From Blumeriella jaapii (taxonomy: Eukaryota > Ascomycota > Leotiomycetes > Helotiales > Drepanopezizaceae): a stretch of 64,000 bases of DNA. Location of the stretch: contig VWND01000012.1 in the NCBI GenBank assembly GCA_009599575.1, positions 372,001 to 436,000 of the forward strand. Direction: 5' to 3'. Shown here piece by piece: positions 10,655 through 20,339 of the stretch (positions are counted from its first letter, which is position 1; each line of letters starts with the position of its first letter). Below the pieces are notes generated by a model. It saw nothing but the letters and a program-made list of their open reading frames with translations, did not search any database and was not told the DNA's origin. The translations under genes and the position numbers were made by a program.

Positions 10655-13425
10655 GCCGAGGGGCTTTTTTTTTTACCCTTTTTGTATGTTTCTGGCTTTT
10701 TATTTACCTTTTTTGATTTGGTTTGGCCTTTGAACCCTTTTTTGTATTCGGCCTTTTTACCTTTTTTTGGTTTGTTTTGGTCTTTTTACACTTTTTGTTT
10801 ATTCTGGCATTTTCACCCTTTTTGTATTTCCTGGCCTTGTTGGAATGTATACCCTCCTTCTATGTTCTGGCATTTCCACATTTTTTGTATTTTCTGGACT
10901 TTTTTCACCCTTTTTGTATTTCCTGGCCTTGTTGAAATGTATACCCTCCTTCTATATTCTGGCATTTTCACATTTTTTGTATTTTTCTGGACTTTTCAAA
11001 CCCTTTTTGTATTTTCTGGAATGTATACCCTCCTTCTATGTTCTAGCATCTTCACCCTTTTTGTATTCTCTGGCCTTTTCACCCTTTTTGTATTTTCTGG
11101 AAAGTATACCCTCCTTCTATGTTCTGGCATTTTCACCCTTTTTGTATTCTTTGGTCTTTTCACCTTTTTTGGTTTGTTCTGGCCTTTTTACACTTTTTTT
11201 GTATTCTTCGGCCTTTTTACCTTTTTTGGTTTGTTTTGGGTCTTTTTTACACTTTTTGTATTTCCTGGCCTTGTTGGAATGTATACCCTCCTTGTATATT
11301 CTGGCATTTTCACCTTTTTTGTATTTTCTGGCCTTTTTATCTTTTTCATATTCTGGCGTTCTCACTTTTTTCTATGTTCTGGCCTATTTACCCTGTTTGT
11401 ATTCTCTGGCCTTTCACACCTTTTTTGGTTTGTTTTGGCCTTTTCACCCTTTTTGTATGTTCTGGCATCTTCACCCTTTTTGTATATTCTGGCCTTTTTA
11501 CCTTTTTTTTTTGGCCTTTTCACCCTTTTTGTAATTTATGGCCTTTTCACCTTTTTTTTACATTTTTTGGAATGTATACCCTTCTTATATTCTCCGGCCT
11601 TTTTACAATTCTTATATTCTCTGGCCTTTTCACGCTTTTTTTGTATTTTCTGGAATGTATACCCTCCTTCTATTTTCTGGCATTTTTACACTTTTTGTAT
11701 ATCATGGCATTTTTCACCCTTTTTGTATTTTCTGGAATGTATACCCTTCTTATATTCTCCGGCCTTTTTACAATTCTTATATTCCCTGGCCTTTTTATTC
11801 TTTTTGATTTTCTGGCCTTTTTCTCCTTCTTGTACCTATGTTATGGCCTTTTCACCCTTTTTGTATATTCTGGCCTTTTCACACCCTTTTTGTATTTTCT
11901 GGAAAGCATACCCTTTTTGTATGTTCTGGCCTTTTTACCCTTCTTATATTCTGGCCTTTACACTTCTTGTATATCATGGCATTTTCACTTTTTTTTTTAT
12001 TCTGGCCTTTTCACTTTTTGGTGGTTTGTTTTGGCATTTTCACTCTTTTTGTATTTTCTGGCCTTTTTATCCTTTTTGTATTTTCTGGAATGTATATCCT
12101 TCTTTTATGTTCTGGCATTTTCACCCTTTTTAAATCTTTCGGCTTTTTTATTTTTTTTGTATTTTCTGAATTTTTCACTTTTGTTGTAATTTGGCATTTT
12201 CACTTTTTTTATATCTTCCGGCCTTTTTATCCTTTTTGTATATTCTCTGGCCTATTTACCCTTTTTTTACATTTCTGGCCTTTTTACTTTTTTTCTATTT
12301 TTTGGCCTTTTCACCTTTTTTGTATTCTCTCTGGCCTTTTCACCCTTTATGTATGTTCTGGCATCTTCGCCCTTTTTTGTATATTCTGGCCTTTTTACCC
12401 TTTTTTGTATCCTCTGCCTTTTACTTTTTTTTGGTTTGTTTTGGCCTTTTTATTTTTTTTCTGTTCTTCGGCCTTTTCACCTTTTTTGGTTTGTTTTGGC
12501 CTTTTTCCACTTTTTGTATTTTCTGGAATGTGTACCCTTCTGTTAAATTTTGGCATTTTCACCCTTTTTGTATGTTGTGGCCTTTTTACTTTTTATATTG
12601 CTTGGCCTTTTTATCCTTTTTATATTTTGGCCTTTTTACATTTTTTGTATTTTCTGGCTTTTTTATATTATTAATTTTTTTATAGAGTTTATACAATTTT
12701 GTACACTTTGGCTTTTTTATTTTTTTTTATTTTTTCCGGCCTTTCCATTCTTATTGTTTTCTGTCATTTTCGCCCTTTTCGTATTTTCTGAAATGAATTC
12801 CCTCTTTTTATGTTCTGGCATTTTTACCCTTTTTAAATTCTCTGGCCTTTTTTTTTACCCTTTTTGTATGTTCTGGCCTTTACACTTCTTGTATTCTTTG
12901 GCCCTTTCACCCTTTTTGTATCCTTCGGCTTTTTCATTCTTTTTTTGTATTTTCTGGACTTTTCACCCTTTTTGTATTTTAGCATTTTCACTTTTTTTTT
13001 ATATTCTCTGGCCTTTTCACTCTTTTTGTGTTCTAGCATTTTCACCCTTTTTATATTCTGGCCTTTTTTTACTTTTTCTCTATTATTCTTCGGCTTTTTC
13101 ACCTTTTTGGTTTGTTTTTGGCCTTTTTACACTTTTTGTATTTTCTGGAATGTATACCCTCCTTTTATGTTCTGGCATTTTCACCCTTTTTGTATGTTCT
13201 GGCCTTTTTACCCTTTTTGTATATTCTGGCCTCTTAACCAATTTTTTTTTTTTTTGGAATGTATACTCTTTTTGTTTTCTCTGGCCTTTTCACCCTATTT
13301 AAATTCTCTGGCCCTTTTACAGTTCTTGTATGTTCTGGCCTTTTTACCCTTCTTGCATTTTCTGGCCTTTTCACCCTTCTTATATCCTCCGGCCTTTTCA
13401 CCCTCCTTGCATTTCCTGTGCAGCT
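10655..13425. repeat. 2.8-kb pyrimidine-rich minisatellite, 27-bp basic unit
   Basis: The array is built from imperfect copies of a 27-bp unit of the type TCTGGCCTTTTCACCCTTTTTGTATTT, with interspersed variants carrying GGAATGTATACCCTCC. Because 27 is a multiple of three and the unit has no stop in the forward frames, all three plus-strand frames stay open for hundreds of codons. They give Phe/Trp/Tyr/Leu-rich 9-residue repeats such as FWPFYPFCM. The opposite strand reads as Lys-rich repeats (KKGEKARKY type) with interruptions. The frame-independence argues for a non-coding minisatellite. The array is strongly strand-asymmetric, with T and C on the plus strand. Confidence 0.9.
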
Positions 13426-14376
13426 CTAGAATCCGCTTAAGCCAAGCCAAGGCCCATAGTCGACGACACGTCCGCTGCCTGCCTGCTGTGTTGCCGCGGA
13501 CCAGACACAATGATGGATACCCCCCAAACCACAAGTTCATTGACCGAGTCAGGTATTTCAACTATTGCTCCACAAACATGCGGAGGAAAGTCGTTGTTAT
13601 TGTTGCGGGATCCTCTTTTCCTTCGGAGTCCGTGCCGAGGATCTGGGGATGGGGCTTTTCGTGCTTATGCTTGATTTGATCGTGATGGCTTTTGCTGTTT
13701 GTTAGAGAGGAGGAGGCTTGGCTTGGCGTTGACTCACCTGGGTTTAGCACAAGTTGGCTGTAGCTTATAATAGACTCCACGTAGCCCTTTCTTTTCTTTT
13801 TTCTTTTTTCGAAATCATGCACGTCACGAGAATAGAGCTGTCTACGTACGCATCCACCGTGCTTGGGTTGGAGGGTCCCATCCAGAAATCCCAGCCCCAT
13901 CCAGCCATCGCTGGGATTCGGCCAAAGACGAGGCGGTTGGGATTTCACTCGCCTTGCTATGGGACATGCACAAAGGGGAGCGCTGCGACTCGTGCGCCGC
14001 TGGTAAAAGCAGGAAGACCTCTTTCGCGGATGGAGGCGGGAAGCGAGAATCAGTTAGTTACTTCCAACTCAAAGGCTCGAGTGTGTTCACCGGAACGTAG
14101 TTTGCCATGTTCTGTATGGAAGTCCTCCCTGGAACCTTCCTTGGCTGTTGATTCGCTCATCACCACCATTGATTCCTTTGTGTTGTCCAAAATCCTTTTT
14201 TCTTTTCATCCATATAAAAGCCTGAGAATAGCACTTTCCTCTCCCAATCTCTCAGATAGCTTTATCGACAGTCTCTTTTCTCCAGCAACTAGCACCGGGC
14301 CCAGGGACCCATCGCTTCTCAAGACATCGCTGCGGCATCATCGAACAGCGGGTGAGACCCTCACGAGATAAACACG
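13426..14376. other. intergenic; promoter region of the orphan gene
   Basis: No gene is supported. A TATA-like CATATAAAAG at about 14210-14219 lies some 160 bp before the start of the orphan gene at 14377, followed by CT-rich leader sequence. Confidence 0.5.
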
Positions 14377-15042
14377 ATGCAGGAATATTAGTAAGTATTC
14401 TCGGGACCCTTGGCATCCCCATCAACTGCGTCTCGGAGTCTCGGACGTTCCTTGCCAGATGAGCAATGCTGAGTTCGAATCTTCCGCAGTCAATTCACCC
14501 AGGCAGAAGCCAACGAGTTTGTCTTAATGGTCGAGCGCAAAGTAAGGCCATCCCGCCCATTCAACCTTCATCGATGTGAGCGCAGTCTGACGCCACCGCA
14601 GAACAACATCGATAACTCGACGGATCCGCAAGACCTGGAGATAATCGCGATTCGGGCGTTGACCAAGGTCAGCAAGCACTCCGAAGCCAGCCCGCCCTTG
14701 CGGCCACCTCCGGAGCTGCGTCGCTCCGCTCGCTCTCGATCTGTCCTGTAACGATGCGGCGCTGACTCGTCTTCACTCTCGCAGACACTGTGGATGTGTG
14801 GACCTGCGACCCTCAATAACCCATACGACGAGGGGAAGCGCATTGGCAGGCTCCTCTGGATCGCCGCCAGCAGACCGTTCGTGTCCAACTACTTCAAGAC
14901 GCGCTACTTCCCGGACTATCTGGCCGAGGCCAGGGCGTTCTTGTCTGTCGTCAACCATGTTGAGGCGCGAAGCCGCGGCGTGGCTTACTTCGAGGGGCTA
15001 CAGGATGGGTTCAAGAGCGATGAGGAGACACCGCCAGTCTAG
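14377..15042 (+). CDS. hypothetical protein, 129 aa, four exons (orphan)
   Basis: No known family is recognised. The model rests on splice signals. Exon 1 is 14377-14390, only 14 nt, with donor GTAAGT. Exon 2 is 14490-14541 (acceptor CCGCAG, donor GTAAGG). Exon 3 is 14602-14667 (acceptor ACCGCAG after a CTGAC branch). Exon 4 is 14785-15042 (branch CTGAC, acceptor TCGCAG). Phases fit throughout. The protein starts MQEYYQFTQAEANEFVLMVE, passes through a mixed polar segment, and has a 43-residue stretch rich in aromatic and basic residues (GRLLWIAASRPFVSNYFKTR, FPDYLAEARAFLSVVNHVE). It ends EETPPV. There is no signal peptide or membrane helix. It lies upstream of LIP2 on the same strand, 377 bp apart. 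Its function is unknown. Confidence 0.62.
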
Positions 15043-15419
15043 AGAGCGGGACGATGGCACACGGGAGGATCGTTCTGATTCCATCCGAGCTCGTGGGGAA
15101 AAAGGGAAAGGGGAGAGGGAATCCAGGGGGGTTGGGGCGCCGTGGAATGTGGCAGATGAGCAGTAGTAGCCAGGCGAAGCATCCATCAGTGTAGCGCATT
15201 GCGGAATTCCACATCTTTCTGAGCTCGGTCCCGTCGTGGTTGAGCGCGCGCCAGTCAAGCAGTGAATGAAAGATTCGGAGGCACTGGCAGCGGAGGCACT
15301 GGCAGCGGGGAGTCAACAAACAACAACAGCAACCACAGCAACAGCCAGCCTCTTCGGTTGAAATAGCCGAGCCCCTGACTGCGGCGACCCCGTGCCTCGC
15401 TGGCCGCACGCCGCCCACG
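15043..15419. other. short spacer before LIP2
   Basis: This holds the 3' region of the orphan gene and the leader of LIP2. A GCACTGGCAGCGGAG direct repeat (about 15280-15310) and CAACAACAGCAACC-type sequence lie just upstream of the LIP2 start. No gene is seen. Confidence 0.55.
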
Positions 15420-16457
15420 ATGATCAGCCTCGTCCAGCCTCACCCACGGCCATCGATGCGACGACCACCAACGCTCCTCACGACGATGCCCTCGCCGGCG
15501 ACTCTGATCCGGCACCTTCACCTCCCTCCTGTCACGCCCTTCCACCTCGTGCAAGAGCTGCAATCGCACCTCGCCCACCAACTGCTCAGCTCCAAGTCGC
15601 AGCAGCAGCTTCTGCCGTCGCCCCCTCCGGCGCCGCACGCCACGATCCTGACCTTCGTGCCCGCGCCCGTCTACACCACCGGCCGCCGCGAGCAGGGCAC
15701 CCTCTCGGCCGAGCAGAGGGCGATGCTGGAAGCTCCCTTCACCCCGATCCGGCGCACCTCTCTCCACCGCCGCGCGAGTGCCCAGCGGGCGACGGTCGTG
15801 CCCACGCTGCGAGGGGGGCAGACGACGTTCCACGGGCCCGGGCAGCTGGTCATCTACCCGATCCTCGACCTCAAGCCGCAGTCGCGCACGGCGCCGGACG
15901 GGGCGCGCACGGCGGCGTACGGCGCGTGGCCGGATGGCATCAGCGTGCGCTGCTATGTGAACCTGCTGGAGCAGGCGACGATCGACACGCTCCGCCACTG
16001 GGCCCTCAAGGGCGTGCGGACGGAGCATCCGGGCGTGTGGGAGGAGAGCGGCGAGCGGAAGATTGCGGCGCTGGGCGTGCATCTGCGGCGCAACGTGACG
16101 AGCTACGGCGTCGGCCTGAACGTCGCGACGGATCTCGCCTGGTTCGACCGCATTGTCGCGTGCGGGCTCGCCGGGAAGGGCGTGGTCAGCATGCGCAAGC
16201 TGTTCGACGAGACGGGCGCCCGGAAGGCCATCGGCGGGGGGAATCGTAGCGCCAGACGAGGGATCGGGGGGGAGGGCGCGGGCGCGGGCGCGGAGGGCAT
16301 CCAGGGGAAGGACGGCGTGACGAGGAGGTGGCTGGATACGATGCAGCAGAAGAACGGGCTCAAGCTGAGCTGGAGTCTGAAGACGGGATCGGTCGGGAGG
16401 GTATGGGTCAGAGAGTTCGCACGCGGACTCTCGGCGAGGGCGGAGAGGCGCAGGTGA
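15420..16457 (+). CDS. lip2: lipoyl(octanoyl)transferase (LipB/LIP2 family), mitochondrial
   Basis: The enzyme moves octanoyl from acyl-carrier protein to lipoyl domains, the first committed step of protein lipoylation in mitochondria. The ORF starts MISLVQPHPRPSMRRPP, which is basic and Ser/Pro-rich and fits a mitochondrial targeting sequence. The family signature RGGQTTFHGPGQLVIYP is present with His138. ERKIAALGVHLRRNVTSYG carries the substrate lysine (Lys214), and FDRIVACGL carries the catalytic cysteine (Cys248). The open frame ends at 16457 (345 aa). An alternative end splices at CAG|GTGAAG (donor 16454) to TTTAG at 16512. It would add 22 codons (RIESEVENAKWRFSRFANGR...) and stop at 16579; that stretch looks coding. 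The Gly/Ala-rich insert between the cysteine region and the C-terminus is longer than in bacterial LipB. The family is certain, the 3' end is not. Confidence 0.9.
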   Translation: MISLVQPHPRPSMRRPPTLLTTMPSPATLIRHLHLPPVTPFHLVQELQSHLAHQLLSSKSQQQLLPSPPPAPHATILTFVPAPVYTTGRREQGTLSAEQRAMLEAPFTPIRRTSLHRRASAQRATVVPTLRGGQTTFHGPGQLVIYPILDLKPQSRTAPDGARTAAYGAWPDGISVRCYVNLLEQATIDTLRHWALKGVRTEHPGVWEESGERKIAALGVHLRRNVTSYGVGLNVATDLAWFDRIVACGLAGKGVVSMRKLFDETGARKAIGGGNRSARRGIGGEGAGAGAEGIQGKDGVTRRWLDTMQQKNGLKLSWSLKTGSVGRVWVREFARGLSARAERRR

Positions 16458-16579
16458 AGAAGGTGGGCATCGAGGACCTGGGCCTGGACAGAGAGTTCGT
16501 GATGAGGTTTAGGATCGAGAGCGAGGTGGAGAATGCGAAGTGGAGGTTTAGTCGGTTTGCCAACGGCAGGACGGTGTGA

Positions 16580-16951
16580 GAGCAGCTCACGCAGGAAACG
16601 CCGTGTACGGTACGCTACGGTGCCATCGGAAGGGCTCAAGAGATAGAATCAGCATCCAAGATGGGTTCCTGGCGCACTGCTTCTTGAGTTCACGCTCGTC
16701 ACGTTGAGATCCCGACCCGAGCATCTACATACATAAACACACACACACACACACACACTCTGTGTCTCTCTCTCTGTCTCTCTCTGTGTCTCTCTCTCTG
16801 TCTCTCTCTCTGTGTCTCTCTCTCTGTGTCTCTCTCGGCCCTCGAGTCTCTCTCGGCCCTCGACATCGTTTCCGAGAGAAGAGAAGAAAAAAGCCCCATC
16901 AAGATCCAGCGGACACTGACGGATGGCTTGCCCTGAGGAGCAAAAAGACAT
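16580..16951. repeat. convergent spacer with CA/CT microsatellite
   Basis: This spacer separates LIP2 (+) and CWC25 (-), which converge. It holds a CA run (about 16736-16758) followed by TCTCTGTGTCTCTC repeats (about 16760-16840) and two copies of CTCTCGGCCCTCGA (about 16834-16862). Arg/Glu-rich and Ser/Leu-rich open frames over it are repeat readings. Confidence 0.85.
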
Positions 16952-18319
16952 TCACTCATCGTCCTTCTGGTATCCTTGCCGACCACGCCCAATGCGATCA
17001 GCCAGCCCCATATCCCCCGCCTTCCTGTTCAAGCCGTGGATGAAGTGTCCCTTGTCGCCGTACCGCGAAGACCGCGCCCGAGCCTTGTCCTCGGCTTCGT
17101 GCTGGGCCTTCTCCTGCTCCGCTAAAGCCGCTAAGCGCTTCTCACGATCAGCATCGAGACTCGAGGCATCCTGTTGCATGGCAGCCAATCGCCGTTGTCG
17201 CTCAGCCTCCTTGTCCTCGTTGGGTGCATCCCTAGAGGTCGTTGGGGGTCGTAGGTCTTCGCGTCGCCCGTGGCCTCCTCCGTTTCTTCGATTGTCGTAC
17301 CCATTCCGTCCGTCGTGGCCATGATTTCGATGGTCCCGGCTGGAGGAATACGTCTCGCGTGGATCCGTGGATCTTGGATCTCGTTTCGGGGAGGGCGATC
17401 TCGAGGCGCCGGACGATGTGTTCCGTCTCGCCTTGCGATCGTAATCCCTCTCCCTTGTCGTGCGGTCTCGTCCACGCTCCTTTGGAGAGGCAGATCGTCT
17501 CCGAGATCTGTCAAAGCTGTCTCGTCTCCGCGGTGGGGGGCTGGCAGATCTCGACGACAACGAAGAGGAGTCTCTTCGCCGCTTGCGCCCAGACACCCGA
17601 TCCCTTTCCGACCTCTCTCTTCCCCGGTTTTCTGGCGACACTGACCTCCGGCGCGAAACGGATCTGCGTCGTCGGTGCTCGGTCCTGCTGCTTCTGTGAC
17701 CATCGATGTCGTCCCTCCGCCTCCGTCGATGCCTCCGCTCCTCAGAGTGATCCCGATGCCGGTGATGGTGTCTGTGGCTTCGCTTCTCCCTCTTCTCCCT
17801 CTTTTCGGGTTCGGTTTGGCCTGCAGCTGCGAGTAGCTGCCTGCGCCTGACCGGGTCGTTCATCATGGCCTCGTACGCAGCCTGCTCCTGTCGCTTGATC
17901 GCTAGCATCGGGTCCTCTCTAATCTTTGCCGCGGTATCGCGCAGTGTATTCGCATGCTGCAACGCCATAAAACTATCTTCCGTGGCCTGCTTTTCCAGCT
18001 TCTTGTGCTCGGTGCCTTTGATCAGCGGGTCAATCCGTCGCTTTCCGAGCAGGTATCCTTCCATCTCCTCCGTCGTGCCCGCTTGGCCGCTCGAGGGGCC
18101 TTGATACATCCAGTCGACCCGGTCCACGCGCTTTCGGCTGCCGGCGGCCTCGAGCTCTCGCTGAATTTCCTCTTTCTTCTGCTCCTCCTTCAGCTCCTTG
18201 ATGCGCAAGTCGGTCTTCTTCCGCTCTTCGAGTGCCTTGTTCTCTTCTTCCCACACCCGCTTCTGGTTGCTCATGAGCACGGGATGCCATGACTTCTTCA
18301 AGTTGAGATCGCCACCCAT
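16952..18319 (-). CDS. cwc25: pre-mRNA-splicing factor CWC25
   Basis: CWC25 joins the catalytically active spliceosome after Prp2 and promotes the first transesterification step. It acts in the nucleus. The single-exon ORF encodes 455 residues. It starts [20 protein letters not shown], the conserved N-terminal motif of the family. A charged coiled-coil follows (about residues 20-65, [19 protein letters not shown]), then VDWMYQGP. A middle segment ([33 protein letters not shown]) precedes a long low-complexity tail rich in Arg, Ser, His and Asp, as in SR-like splicing factors. The C-terminus [20 protein letters not shown] is conserved in fungal orthologues. It is divergent from CSN2, with 437 bp between the two starts. 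Confidence 0.95.
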   Translation of the reverse strand: MGGDLNLKKSWHPVLMSNQKRVWEEENKALEERKKTDLRIKELKEEQKKEEIQRELEAAGSRKRVDRVDWMYQGPSSGQAGTTEEMEGYLLGKRRIDPLIKGTEHKKLEKQATEDSFMALQHANTLRDTAAKIREDPMLAIKRQEQAAYEAMMNDPVRRRQLLAAAGQTEPEKREKREKRSHRHHHRHRDHSEERRHRRRRRDDIDGHRSSRTEHRRRRSVSRRRSVSPENRGRERSERDRVSGRKRRRDSSSLSSRSASPPPRRRDSFDRSRRRSASPKERGRDRTTRERDYDRKARRNTSSGASRSPSPKRDPRSTDPRETYSSSRDHRNHGHDGRNGYDNRRNGGGHGRREDLRPPTTSRDAPNEDKEAERQRRLAAMQQDASSLDADREKRLAALAEQEKAQHEAEDKARARSSRYGDKGHFIHGLNRKAGDMGLADRIGRGRQGYQKDDE

Positions 18320-18756
18320 CTTGTCGGCGTCGAAGAGCGGATGTGGATGATGTTGTCACAGAGGAGGGCGCTCTGGTTTGTAGAGCGAAACGCCGGCCCA
18401 GATAGATAGACGGGCCTGGAGCAGTTGATGCGATTGATGTTGTCGCAAGTGAAGTGTCGTGGTCAGAATCCATCTATAACGAGGCGCCAGTTTGAAGGTG
18501 AACACAAGTGGGGCACAGATCACTGGTGGACCACCAATCAGAAGCTGCAGCCAACCAACACTAACCTTGAACATCTCCAGACAAACGCAGCCTTGCAACC
18601 TCACAACCTTCCAACTTCACAACCTCACAACCCCGACGTTGTTCGATATCATTGCACGTTCGAGAACGTACCGCTTCAGACAACAAACTGCAGATCTCCT
18701 AAAGCTGTATTCATATCGAAAAGCCGAGCCAAAGAAAGCCCGACTGCTCTGCAATC
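18320..18756. promoter_or_regulatory. shared divergent promoter region, CWC25 / CSN2
   Basis: A 437-bp non-coding interval lies between two divergent start codons, so it should hold both promoters. CT- and CA-rich stretches with repeated CAACCT(C/T)ACAA units (about 18595-18635) are visible. No TATA box stands out. Confidence 0.6.
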
Positions 18757-20339
18757 ATGTCCGACGACGATGATTTCATGCAAGATTCCGACCAGGAGGG
18801 GTAGGTCAGCGTCGCCTGCAAAGTACATGGTATCTGACCTTTCTAGATATGACTTCGAGTACGAGGAGGATGACGATGACGAGGAGGGCGGTGATGTCGA
18901 CATCGAAAACAAATACTATAGTGCGAAGCAGATGAAGGTCAACGACGCAGAAGCTGCCATCGAAGAGTTCCTGGGAGTACCGGCGCTCGAGCAAGAAAAG
19001 GGCGACTGGGGGTTCAAGGGCTTGAAGCAGGCAATCAAGCTGGAGTTCCAGCTTCAACGGTACGGCAAGGTATGTCTCTCTTGCTAGGCTCCACCCGACA
19101 GCTGTGCTGACTTTCCAGGTTGTCGAACATTATAAGGAACTCCTCACCTACGTCAAAAGCGCAGTCACGCGAAACTACTCTGAGAAATCGATCAACAACA
19201 TCCTAGACTACATCGAGAAAGGATCGGAAGATGCGGCGGCCGGCAAGTGCTTGGAGGAAGTCTACTCGCAGACCCTGCAGTCGTTCCAAAGCACCAACAA
19301 CGAACGTCTCTGGCTGAAGACCAACATCAAGTTGGCGAAGCTTTACCTGGACAGAAAGGAGTACCCTGTCGTCACCAGAAAGCTACGGGAGCTGCACAAA
19401 GCTTGCGAGCGGGAGGACGGTAGTGATGATCCGAGCAAGGGAACATACTCGCTGGAGATCTATGCCCTCGAGATTCAGATGCACGCCGAAACCAAGAACA
19501 ACAAGCAGCTGAAGAGACTATACGAGCGAGCTTTGAAGGTCAAGTCAGCAGTACCCCACCCAAAGATCATGGGCATTATCCGAGAGTGTGGGGGGAAGAT
19601 GCACATGAGCGAGGAGAACTGGAAGGATGCGCAAAGTGACTTCTTCGAATCGTTCCGCAACTACGACGAGGCTGGCTCGCTGCAACGAATCCAAGTGCTC
19701 AAGTACTTGGTGCTGACCACGATGCTCATGAAGTCCGACATCAACCCCTTCGAATCCCAGGAGACGAAGCCCTACAAGAACGACTCGCGCATCGCAGCCA
19801 TGACCGAACTCGTGGACGCGTACCAGCGAGACGACATCCACCAGTACGAGTCCGTGTTAACGAACAACAAAGACCTCCTCTCCGACCCCTTCATCGCCGA
19901 GAACATTGACGAAGTCACCCGAAACATGCGCACCAAAGCCGTGCTCAAGCTCATCGCACCCTACACCCGCTTCAATCTCGCATTCATTGGCAAGGCGCTC
20001 AAGATCCCCGTGTCGGAAGTCCAGGACATTCTTGGGTTCCTCATCGTCGACAAGAAGGTCCAGGGCAAGATCAACCAGCAAGACGGCACGGTCGAGATTG
20101 AAGCCAACGACGACGCCGAACGCCTACGCGCCATGACAGATTGGACTGCCGCCGTCGACTCCCTCCACCGTACCCTCTTTTCCGAGGGCGACGGCTTCAA
20201 GATGCCCGAGCCCCAACAGGCCAGCGATGATTCCATGTTCGGCGGCTTCGTGCTGCCAAGCGTGAGGATAGGCATGCAACGGATAGGTAATGCGAAGAGA
20301 GGCAAAGGTGGCAAGAAGAATACGGGATTTGGTGGTTAG
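18757..20339 (+). CDS. csn2: COP9 signalosome complex subunit 2
   Basis: CSN2 is a scaffold subunit of the COP9 signalosome, which removes NEDD8 from cullins and so controls cullin-RING ubiquitin ligases. Exons are 18757-18800 (MSDDDDFMQDSDQEG), 18847-19069 and 19119-20339. The introns are 18801-18846 (46 nt, branch CTGAC) and 19070-19118 (49 nt, donor GTATGT, branch CTGAC). The product is 495 residues. The N-terminus is very acidic (YEEDDDDEEGGDVDIENKYY), as in all CSN2 proteins. TPR-like helical repeats follow (LDYIEKGSEDAAAGKCLEE, LKRLYERALKVKSAVPHP). The C-terminal PCI/winged-helix region includes RTKAVLKLIAPYTRFNLAFI and LGFLIVDKKVQGKINQQDG. The Gly/Lys-rich tail (RGKGGKKNTGFGG) is a little longer than in animals. 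Confidence 0.96.

Noticed and set aside
10649..13679. Long Phe/Trp-rich open frames up to 494 codons that could be read as a polytopic membrane protein
   Set aside because: All three plus-strand frames are open at once because of a 27-bp tandem unit without stops, so openness is no evidence for coding.
14465..14490. GAGTTCGAATCTT resembling a tRNA B box
   Set aside because: It lies inside an intron of the orphan gene; no A box or cloverleaf could be drawn around it.
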